This document shows positions 1 to 6,628 of a DNA stretch of 6,628 nucleotides, piece by piece. The position numbers and the translations under genes were made by a program. The notes below the pieces were generated by a model. That model was given only the letters and a program-made list of their open reading frames with translations. It was not told the DNA's origin and did no database searches. Every line of letters starts with the position of its first letter. Within the stretch, counting starts at the first letter, position 1. Source of the stretch: Gemmatimonadota bacterium (GTDB taxonomy: Bacteria; Gemmatimonadota; Gemmatimonadetes; Longimicrobiales; Longimicrobiaceae); the NCBI GenBank assembly GCA_019240375.1, contig JAFAYN010000611.1, forward strand, positions 1-6,628, in the 5' to 3' direction.

Positions 1-1
1 C

Positions 2-1190
2 TTCTCGCTGCGCGGCCCGGTGGACGCCGCGGCGCTGCGGGAGGCGTGGCAGCGGGTGGTGGATCGGGAGCCCGTGCTCCGGACGGCGTTCGCGTGGGAG
101 GGGCTGGAAAGGCCGCTGCAGGTGGTACGGAGCCGCGCCCCGCTCCCGTGGGAGGAGCACGACTGGCGCGGTGAGCCGCCCGAGGGCCGGGGCGAGCGGC
201 TGGAGGCGTACCTGGAGGGTGAGCGGGAGCGGGGCTTCGACCCGATGCGCCCGCCGCTGATGCGCGTGGCGCTGCTCCGGGTGGCGGACGACGCCTGGGA
301 GCTGGTGTGGAGCTACCACCACCTGCTGCTCGACGGCTGGTCGATCTCGCTCCTCCTCCAGGAGGTGTTCGCCCTGTACGAGGCACGGCTCGGGCACCGC
401 GTGCCCGTCCCCGCCCGCCGCCGCCCCTTCCGCGACTACGTCGCCTGGCTGCTGCGGCAGGACCCCTCCCGGGCAGAGGCCTTCTGGCGCGGGGTGCTGG
501 AGGGCTTCCCCCGCCCGACCCCGCTGGGGGTGGACCGGGGAGAGGCGCGGGAGGAGGACGGCTTCGGCACGGCGGAGCGGCACCTGTCTGCGGCGGCGAC
601 GGAGGCCCTCCACGCCTTCGCGCAGCGGCACCGGGTGACGCCCAACACCCTGGTGCAGGGCGCGTGGGGGCTCCTGCTGTCGCGCTACTCGGGGGAGGAG
701 GACGTGGTCTTCGGGGCGGCGGTCTCCGGGCGCCCTCCGGAGCTGGCGGGGATGGACGAGATGGTGGGGCTCTTCATCAACACCCTCCCCGTTCGCGTGC
801 GGGTGGAGGGGGAGGCGCGGGTGGAGGGATGGCTGGCCGCGCTGCAGCGGCGGCAGGTGACGGCGCGGGAGCACGAGCACACGCCGCTCTCGCAGGTGCA
901 GCGGTGGAGCGAGGTCCCCGCGGGACTCCCCCTCTTCGAGAGCCTGGTGGCGTTCGAGAACCACCCGGTCCGCGAGGTGGTGGGCGAGGACGCGCAGGGG
1001 TTCAGGGTGGAGGCGTGGCGCGGCACCGGGCGGAGCCACTACCCCCTGGCGGTGACGGTGCTCCCGGGCGACCGGATGAAGCTGAAGCTCGACCATCGGC
1101 GCGGACGGATCGGGGAGGACGCGGCGGAGCGGATGGCCGACCACCTGCTGCGGCTGATGGAGGGGATGGCCGCCCACCCGGAGCGCCGCC
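2..1190 (+). other. Condensation domain C1, 5'-truncated
   Basis: This domain joins the upstream peptidyl thioester to the amino acid on T1. The window opens inside its N-lobe (FSLRGPVDAAALREAWQ, then a C2 motif reading REPVLRTAF), so about 30-40 residues including the C1 motif are missing. The catalytic motif HHLLLDG is intact at 317-337 (residues 106-112). Later landmarks are FRDYVAWL near 430, FWRGVLEGF near 482, VSGRPPEL at 722, VGLFINTLPVRV from 764, and LFESLVAFEN near 926-960. This is a different C subtype from C2 and C3: the HHLLLDGWS, VSGRP and FENHP pattern goes with C domains that start LxPMQEGMLFH. Such domains occur both after epimerizing modules and in ordinary L-L positions, so donor stereochemistry cannot be told from what is visible. 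Confidence 0.93.
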
Positions 1191-4100
1191 TGTCGGAGCT
1201 GGAGCTGCTGGGGGAGGCGGAGCGCCGCCAGGTGCTGGAGGAGTGGAACCGGACGGCGACGGAGTATCCCCGGGACCTCTACGTCCACCGGCTGTTCGAG
1301 GCGCAGGCCGAGCGCACGCCGGACGCCGTGGCCCTGGCCGCCGGCGGGGAGCGGCTGACCTACGCGGAGCTGAACCGGCGGGCGAACCGCCTCGCCCACC
1401 ACCTGCGCGGCCTGGGCGTGGGGCCCGAGGCGCGGGTGGCGGTCTGCCTGGAGCGCGGACCGGAGCTGGTGGTCTCGGTGCTGGGGGTGCTGAAGGCCGG
1501 CGGCGCGTACGTCCCGCTCGACCCGGACCTCCCCGTGGAGCGGCTCGCCTGGATGATCGCGGACGCGGGGGTCCCGGTGCTGGTCACGCGGGAGCGGCTC
1601 CACGCGGCGCTCCCCCCGCACCCGGCCGCGACGCTCCGCGTCGACACGCAGGCGGAGCGGATCGCCGCGGAGCGCGAGGACGACCCGGCGGGCGGAGCCG
1701 GCTCCGGGAACGCGGCGTACGTGATCTACACCTCCGGGTCCACGGGCCGCCCCAAGGGGGTGCTGGTGGAGCACGGGTCGCTGGCGAACCTGGTCGCCTG
1801 GCACCGGCGGACCTTTTCCGTGTCGCCCGACGACCGGGCGACCCTGCTCGCCGGGATCGGCTTCGACGCCTCGGTGTGGGAGCTCTGGCCCTACCTGGCC
1901 TCCGGCGCCCGCGTCCACCTCCCCGCCGAGGAGGTCCGGACCTCCCCTCCCCTGCTGCGGGACTGGCTGGTGGGGGAGCGGATCACCCTCGCCTTCCTCC
2001 CGACGCCGCTGGCGGAGGCGGTGCTGTCGCTGGAGTGGCCGGCGGAGACCGCGCTGCGGCGGCTGCTCACCGGGGGCGACCGGCTCCTCCGCTTTCCCCC
2101 GTCCTCCCTCCCCTTCGAGGTGGTCAACCACTACGGCCCCACGGAAACCACGGTCGTGGTGACCTCCGGGCCGGTCCCGACGGGCTCCGACGCCGTGGGC
2201 GCCCCGTCCATCGGGAGCGCGATCGACAACACCCGCCTGTACGTGCTGGACGCGCGCCTCCAGCCCGTCCCGGTGGGGGTCGCGGGGGAGCTGTACGTCG
2301 GCGGCGCCGGGGTCGCGCGCGGCTACCTGGACCGGCCGGAGCTGACCGCCGAGCGCTTCGTCCCGGACCCGTTCGGCGGCCCCGGGGCGGCCGGCGCGCG
2401 CATGTACCGCACGGGCGACCGGGTGCGTCGGCTCCCCACGGGAGAGCTGGAGTTCGTAGGGAGGATCGACGGGCAGGTCAAGATCCGCGGCTTCCGCATC
2501 GAGACGGGCGAGGTCGAGGCGGTGCTCGCGGGGCACCCCGCCGTGCGCGAGTGCGCCGTCATGGCGCGGGAGGACGCGCCGGGAAGCGCACGGCTGGTGG
2601 CGTACGTCGTGGGCTCGGTGGAGGAGGAGGCGCTGCGGGCGTGGCTGCGGCGGAGCCTGCCGGAGTACATGGTCCCGGGCGTGTTCGTCTCGCTGGAGCG
2701 GATGCCGCTGACGCCCAACGGCAAGCTGGACCGGCGCGCCCTCCCCGCGCCGGAGCACGCCCCGGGGGAGGGGCGTCACCAGGCGCCGCGCACGCCGGTC
2801 GAGGAGGCGCTGGCGGGGATCTGGGCGGAGGTGCTGGGTGTCGAGCGGGTGGGGGTGCGGGACAGCTTCTTCGCGCTGGGCGGCCACTCGCTGCTCGCCA
2901 TCGGCGTGGTCTCGCGCGTCCAGGCGGCGCTCGGCGTGGAGCTGCCGCTACGCGCGCTGTTCGAGGCGCCCACCGTCGCGGAGCTGGCGGAGCGGGTGGA
3001 AGCGCTGCGCCGCGCGGAGCTGCCGGTCCTGCCGCCGGTGGTCCCGGTGGAGCGCACGGGGGAGCTCCCCCTTTCCTTCGCGCAGGAGCGGCTCTGGTTC
3101 CTGGACCGGCTGGAGCCGGAGAGCGTCCTCTACAACATCCCCGCGGCGCTGCGGCTGAGCGGCGCGCTGGACATGGCGGCGCTGGAGCGCGCCCTCGGCG
3201 AGATCGTGCGGCGGCACGAGGCGCTACGGACGACCTTCGGGGAGCGGGAGGGCGCCCCGGTGCAGGTGGTCGTCCCGTTCGGCGGCTTCGCGCTCCCGGT
3301 GGCGGACCTTTCGGCGCTGGGAGAGGCGGAGCGCGAGGCGGAGACCCGGCGCCGCGCCGCGGAGGAGGCCGCGCGCTCCTTCGACCTCGCCACGGGCCCG
3401 GTCTTCCGCGCCACGCTGCTGCGCCTCGGCGGGGCGGAGCACGTGCTGCTGCTCGGCGTGCACCACGTCGCGGGGGACGAGTGGAGCGTGGGCGTGCTCT
3501 TCCACGAGCTGTCGGCGCTGTACGCCGCGTACCGCGAGGGGCGTGAATCGCCGCTCCCGGAGCTGGCGGTGCAGTACGCCGACTACGCCGTCTGGCAGCG
3601 CGAACAGCTCCGGGGGGAGGTGCTGGACCGGGAGCTGGCGTGGTGGAAGGAGCGGCTGGCCGGCGCGCCGGAGCGGCTGGAACTGCCCACGGACCGTCCG
3701 CGCTCCGCCGTGCAGACCCACCGGGGCGCGGAAGAGCGTATGGACCTGTCCGCCGCGCTGTCGGAGCGGCTGCACGCCCTGGGGCGCGGCGAAGGGGCGA
3801 CGCTCTTCATGACGCTGCTCGCCGCCTGGCAGGTGCTGCTGGCCAAGTACGCCGGGAGCGAGGACGTGGTGGTCGGCACCCCCATCGCCGGGCGCACCCG
3901 TGGCGAGGTGGAGGGATTGATCGGCTTCTTCGTCAACACGCTGGTGCTGCGTACCGACCTGTCGGGAGATCCCGACTTCCGCGAAACGCTGCGGCGGGTG
4001 CGGGAGACCACGCTGGGCGCGTACGAGCACCAGGAGCTTCCCTTCGAGCGGCTGGTGGAGGAGCTGCGGCCCGAGCGCGACCTGGGCCACTCGCCGCTCT

Positions 4101-6628
4101 TCCAGGTCCTGTTCACCGTGCGCAGCGACGAGTCCCTGCCGGCGGATCTCACCGGGGTGCGGATGGAGGCCCTGGAGCCGGAATCGACTACCGCCAAGTT
4201 CGACCTGTCGCTGACGCTCGCCCCGCGCGCGGACGGCCTCCGGGCTGTGCTCTCGTACGCCACGGACCTGTTCGAGCGCGGCACCGTCCGGCGGATGCTC
4301 GACCACTTCGCGCGGGTGCTGGAGCAGGTGGCCGCCGACGCGGACGTGCGCCTGTCGGAGCTGGAGCTGCTGGGCGAGGAGGAGCGCCGGGTGCTGGAGA
4401 GGTGGAACCGGACGGACGCAGGCTACCCCCGGGACCTCTGCGTCCACCAGCTTGTCCAGGCGCAGGCCGAGCGCACGCCCGAAGCCGTGGCCCTGGTTTC
4501 CGGGAGCGAGCGGCTGAGCTACGGCGAGCTGGAGCGGCGGGCGAACCGGCTTGCCCACCACCTGCGCAGGCACGGCATGGGGCCGGAGAGCCGAGTAGGC
4601 GTGTGCCTGGAGCGCACGCCCGGGCTGGTGGTCGCCCTGCTGGCCGTGCTCAAGGCCGGCGCCGCCTACGTCCCGCTCGATCCCGCCTACCCGCGCGAGC
4701 GGCTGGGCTGGATGATCGAGGACGCGGGGGTGGTCCTCGTCCTCACCTCCCGCGCGCTGGAAGGGGTGCTCCCGGAAGGGACGCGCACGCTCGCGCTCGA
4801 CACCCTCGATGCCACGGTCGAGGCGGAGCCGGACCGGGCGCCGGAAAGCGGCGTCCAGCCCGAGAACCTGTCGCACGTGATCTTCACGTCGGGCTCCACG
4901 GGCCGCCCCAAGGGGGTGATGATCCGCCACGCCTCCACCGTCGTCCTCCTGCACTGGCTGCGCGAGAACGTCACGGACGAGGAGCGGAGCGCCGTGCTCT
5001 TCTCCACCTCCATCAACTTCGACGTTTCCGTCGCCGAGATCTTCGGCACGCTGGCCTGGGGCGGTACGCTCCACCTGGCGGAGAACGCTCTCTCCCTGGC
5101 GCGGATGCATGAAGCAGGAATCGTCTACGCCAGCATGGTCCCCACCGCCGCCGCCGAGCTGCTGCGCGCCGGCGCCATCCCGGCCAGCGTGCGGACGCTG
5201 AACCTGGGCGGCGAGCCGCTGCCCAACGACCTGGCCCAGGCGCTCTACGCCACCGGCACGGTGCAGAAGGTGGGGAACCTGTACGGTCCCACGGAGGACA
5301 CGACGTACTCCACCTACTCGCTGGTGGAGCGTGGAGGGGCACAGGTATCCGTGGGCCGCCCGATCGCGAACACGCGGGCCTATGTGCTGGACGGCTCTCT
5401 CCAACCGGTGCCGGTCGGCGTCGTCGGCGAGCTGTACCTGGCGGGCGACGGGCTGGCGCGCGGCTACGCGAATCGTCCCGACCTGACGGCGGAGCGCTTC
5501 CTCCCGAACCCGTTCGGCGAGCCGGGGAGCCGGATGTACCGGGTGATGGACCGGGTGCGATGGAATCCGGCCGGAGAGCTGGAGTACTTCGGACGGACCG
5601 ACTTCCAGGTCAAGGTGCGCGGCTTCCGCATCGAGCTGGGCGAGATCGAGACCGCGCTGCGGACGCACCCCGAGGTGCGCGAGGCGGTCGCGACGGTGCG
5701 CGAGGACGCGCCGGGCGACCGCCGGCTGGTGGCCTACGTCGTCGCGGCGGAGAGCGGGACGGCGCCGGCCGCGGCGGAGCTGCGGACGCACCTGCGGGAG
5801 CGGCTGCCGGAGTACATGGTCCCCGCCGCGTTCGTGACGCTGGACGAGCTGCCGCGAACCGGGAGCGGCAAGCTGGACCGGCGCGCCCTCCCCGCGCCGG
5901 AGCACGCCCCGGCAGAGGAGCAGGCCTCTCCGCGCACCCCCGCGGAGGAGATCCTGGCCGGGATCTACGCCGAGGTGCTTGGCGTCGCGGCCGTGGGGAT
6001 CCACGACGACTTCTTCGCGCTGGGCGGCCACTCCCTGCTGGCGACGCGGCTCGCCTCGCGCGTGGGGCGGGCGTTCGCGACGGAGCTGCCGCTGCGCGTG
6101 CTCTTCGAGGCGCCCACCGTCGCGGAGCTGGCCGGGCGGGTGGAGGCGCTGCGCCGCGCGGAGCTGCCGCCCCTGCCCCCGGTCGTCCCGGTGGAGCGCA
6201 CGGGCACGGAACGGCTCCCCCTTTCCTTCGCGCAGGAGCGGCTCTGGTTCCTGGATCGCCTCCAGCCGGGGAGCGCCTTCTACAACGTCCCCATGGCGGT
6301 GCGTCTGAGCGGCACGCTGGACACGGCGGCGCTGGAGCGCGCCCTCGGCGAGATCGTGCGGCGGCACGAGGTGCTGCGCACGGTCTTCCCGCAGCGGGCG
6401 GGGGAGCCGGCGCTGGAGGTCGTCCCCTTCGGCGGCTTCGCGCTCCCGGTGGCGGACCTCGCCGGGGTGGACGCGGCGGCGCGCGAGGCGGAGGTGGAGC
6501 GGCGCGCGGCGGAGGACGCGGCGGGCCCCTTCGACCTGTCGGCGGGGCCGCTCTTCCGGGTGGAGCTGCTGCGGCTGGCGGAGCGGGAGCACGTGCTGCT
6601 CGCCTGTATGCACCACGTCGTCGCCGAC
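2..6628 (+). CDS. Non-ribosomal peptide synthetase, internal fragment (C-A-T-C-A-T-C), partial at both ends
   Basis: This is a multimodular peptide synthetase, a cytosolic megaenzyme that builds a peptide on carrier-protein thioesters. The frame starting at base 2 stays open for 2209 codons to the last base. It carries the domains in order: C1 (residues 1 to ~397), A1 (~430-917), T1 (928-1000), C2 (1022 to ~1451), A2 (~1481-1964), T2 (1977-2048) and C3 (2072-2209). All A-domain catalytic lysines, both carrier serines and the paired histidines of all three C domains are present. No start, stop or flanking gene is visible, so operon context and regulation cannot be read. There is no E or TE domain, so the gene continues in both directions. 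Both carrier motifs are of the GGHS form, usual where no epimerization domain follows. By pocket residues the first complete module should load leucine; the second is unassigned. The family call is very secure; the product is unknown. Confidence 0.97.
1289..2752 (+). other. Adenylation domain A1, predicted leucine-activating
   Basis: This domain activates an amino acid as the aminoacyl-AMP and transfers it to T1. Core motifs appear in order: A1 LTYAEL (~1360), A2 LKAGGAYVPLDP (~1490-1526), A3 YTSGSTGRPKG (1727-1759), A4 FDASVWE (1862-1882), A5 NHYGPTETT (2126-2152), A6 GELYVGGAGVARGY (~2288), A7 YRTGD (2405-2419), A8 GRIDGQVKIRGFRIE (~2459), A9 LPEYMVP (~2660) and A10 NGKLDR, with the catalytic Lys at 2723. 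Aligned by hand to GrsA, the pocket positions 235/236/239/278/299/301/322/330/331/517 read D A W F L G H V V K. The leucine signature I remember is DAWFLGNVVK, so nine of ten positions match and only 322 differs (His for Asn). Leucine is therefore likely; a close aliphatic residue is the alternative. The domain is full length with no missing key residue. Confidence 0.93.
2719..2765 (+). repeat. Exact 47-base direct repeat at the A10 motif, copy 1
   Basis: This block encodes GKLDRRALPAPEHAP at the end of A1 and is identical base for base to 5866-5912 at the end of A2, although the A-domain cores upstream are dissimilar. Identity at synonymous positions suggests recent duplication or recombination at this junction. 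Confidence 0.88.
2783..3001 (+). other. Thiolation (peptidyl carrier protein) domain T1
   Basis: This carrier domain holds the predicted leucyl group from A1, then the peptidyl intermediate. It begins at RTPVEEALAGIW and has the carrier motif DSFFALGGHS. The phosphopantetheine-accepting Ser is at 2888-2890 (residue 963). The final helix is FEAPTVAELAERVE. The GGHS form, rather than GGDS, fits a carrier that hands directly to a condensation domain, which is what follows (C2). Confidence 0.95.
2942..3466 (+). repeat. Intragenic direct repeat, copy 1 (end of T1, linker, N-lobe of C2)
   Basis: This stretch is strongly similar at DNA level to 6086-6616. The offset is 3144 bases in the carrier part and 3150 bases after a 6-base insertion in the T-C linker of copy 2. 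Exact shared blocks include 3064-3105 (42 bases, matching 6214-6255) and 3175-3221 (47 bases, matching 6325-6371). It is coding and reflects module duplication or gene conversion, not a mobile element. Confidence 0.85.
3065..4351 (+). other. Condensation domain C2, LCL-like, with altered HHxxxDG motif
   Basis: This domain couples the T1-bound peptide to the amino acid on T2. Motifs seen: C1 SFAQERLWFLDRLEPES (from 3074), C2 RHEALRTTF (~3212), C3 HHVAGDE (3461-3481), C4 YADYAVWQ (~3572), C5 IGFFVNTLVLRTDL (from 3920), C6 YEHQELPFE (4022-4048) and C7 near HSPLFQVLFT (~4088). The SFAQERLWF and RHEALRT forms and the absence of an extra HHxxxxGD near C1 argue for an ordinary L-L condensation domain and against a dual epimerase/condensation type. 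In C3 both histidines (3461 and 3464) and the Asp (3476) are kept, but the usual Gly is Glu (codon GAG, 3479-3481). The N-lobe is closely similar to that of C3, with no net length change from 3065 to the HH pair. Confidence 0.95.
4442..5893 (+). other. Adenylation domain A2, substrate uncertain
   Basis: This domain activates the residue loaded on T2. Motifs: A1 LSYGEL (~4514), A2 LKAGAAYVPLDP (~4649), A3 FTSGSTGRPKG (4883-4915), A4 NFDVSVAEIFGTL (from 5015), A5 NLYGPTEDTTYSTYS (from 5276), A6 GELYLAGDGLARGY (~5429), A7 YRVMD (5537-5551), A8 GRTDFQVKVRGFRIELGEIE (~5591), A9 LPEYMVP (~5807) and A10 SGKLDR, with Lys at 5870. Pocket residues aligned by hand to GrsA are D V A S N G L T Y K. The tail LTYK and Asn at 299 recall an alanine-type signature I remember as DLFNNALTYK, but only six of ten positions agree, so the substrate call is weak. 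A7 lacks the usual Thr-Gly of YRTGD but keeps its Asp. The domain belongs to a clearly different A subfamily from A1 and should be functional, since lysine, P-loop and YGPTE are intact. Confidence 0.92.
5866..5912 (+). repeat. Exact 47-base direct repeat at the A10 motif, copy 2
   Basis: This is the partner of 2719-2765, at an offset of 3147 bases. It covers the catalytic Lys of A2 and the start of the A-T linker. Similarity weakens just downstream, where the linker reads AEEQASPRTP here and GEGRHQAPRTP in copy 1. Confidence 0.88.
5930..6145 (+). other. Thiolation (peptidyl carrier protein) domain T2
   Basis: This is the carrier domain for the A2 substrate. It starts at PRTPAEEILAGIY and contains DDFFALGGHS. 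The phosphopantetheine Ser is at 6032-6034 (residue 2011), and the domain ends with FEAPTVAELAGRVE. From ELPLR through FEAPTVAEL to the downstream linker it is nearly the same as T1, while its first half differs more. It passes its load directly to C3, with no epimerization domain between. Confidence 0.95.
6086..6616 (+). repeat. Intragenic direct repeat, copy 2 (end of T2, linker, N-lobe of C3)
   Basis: This is the partner of 2942-3466. The linker here has two extra codons (VERTGTERLPL against VERTGELPL). From 6215 to the histidine pair there is no net length difference from copy 1. Similarity may run on past the window edge. Confidence 0.85.
6215..6628 (+). other. Condensation domain C3, 3'-truncated
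   Basis: This is the N-lobe of a third condensation domain, which begins a further elongation module beyond the window. Motifs: C1 SFAQERLWFLDRLQPGS (from 6224), C2 RHEVLRTVF (~6362) and the start of C3, HHVVAD, with histidines at 6611 and 6614 and Asp at 6626-6628. The window ends on that Asp, so the residue corresponding to the Glu of C2 cannot be seen. It is the same LCL-like type as C2 and shares exact DNA blocks with it. No extended HHxxxxGD is seen near C1, so a dual epimerase/condensation type is unlikely. Confidence 0.93.

Noticed and set aside
3065..3481. Possibility that C2 is a dual epimerization/condensation domain
   Set aside because: The extended second motif HHxxxxGD near the domain start is absent, and the carrier before it is GGHS type.
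307..3546. A 1079-codon + strand open frame starting at an ATG
   Set aside because: It is one base out of register with the NRPS frame, lacks any recognisable domain, and its translation is low-complexity Gly/Arg/Ala/Pro, as expected from shifted reading of GC-rich codons.
3583..4284. Several shorter antisense and shifted open frames, such as this 233-codon one, and similar ones near 2323-2724, 5013-5342 and 5965-6207
   Set aside because: Their translations are Ser/Arg/Pro-rich, have no domain, and overlap fully with conserved NRPS coding sequence.
3640..5112. A 490-codon + strand open frame across C2 and A2
   Set aside because: It is a shifted register over DNA that encodes clear C and A motifs in the NRPS frame; it shows no domain of its own.
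3224..6616. An 1130-codon antisense open frame
   Set aside because: It lies in exact codon register opposite the NRPS frame, where only sense codons TTA, CTA and TCA would create stops. Those codons are rare here; the frame ends precisely at a sense CTA codon at 3224-3226, and another CTA stands at 2948. The openness is a codon-usage artefact and the translation has no known motif.
1..6628. A frameshift or pseudogene in the NRPS
   Set aside because: Translating the whole window by hand in the base-2 frame gave no stop and no break in motif order or register.

Overview
The window is one uninterrupted coding stretch from an NRPS (non-ribosomal peptide synthetase) gene, read on the + strand from base 2 to base 6628. 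It is 2209 codons with no in-frame stop, and it is cut at both ends. No start codon, stop codon, promoter, ribosome binding site, terminator, RNA gene, CRISPR array or mobile element is visible, and there is no intergenic DNA. The correct frame (codons starting at 2, 5, 8...) was found by translating the window and matching the C, A and T core motifs in order. The long open frames in other registers are by-products of the very high GC content.

Layout: C1 (5'-truncated, 2 to ~1190), A1 (~1289-2752), T1 (2783-3001), C2 (3065 to ~4351), A2 (~4442-5893), T2 (5930-6145), C3 (6215-6628, cut at the Asp of its HHxxxD motif). This is two complete adenylation/carrier units plus the start of a third module. 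There is no epimerization, methyltransferase, reductase or thioesterase domain. The protein therefore extends upstream and downstream, and this is an internal elongation segment of a larger assembly line.

How it works: each A domain activates an amino acid with ATP and loads it on the phosphopantetheine arm of the following T domain. Each C domain joins the upstream peptide to that amino acid. The A1 binding-pocket residues, aligned by hand to GrsA, read D-A-W-F-L-G-H-V-V-K, nearly the known leucine signature. A2 reads D-V-A-S-N-G-L-T-Y-K, which does not fit a signature I know well; a small residue such as alanine is a weak guess. The expected partial product is ...-Leu-X-(next residue).

Organism: GC is very high (over 70% by eye), third codon positions are almost all G or C, and no TTA codon occurs. 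The linker and motif style (RANRLAHHLR, VERTGELPLSFAQ, LSELELLG) resembles NRPSs of Gemmatimonadota (Longimicrobium-like) or Myxococcota, with Actinomycetota also possible. This is an impression from memory, not a search result.

Nothing here is an obviously new kind of system. The points worth checking are a changed condensation motif in C2 (HHVAGDE), the unusual A2 subfamily (A7 motif YRVMD, unassigned pocket), and a mosaic structure in which near-identical DNA flanks dissimilar domains, suggesting module duplication plus adenylation-domain exchange.
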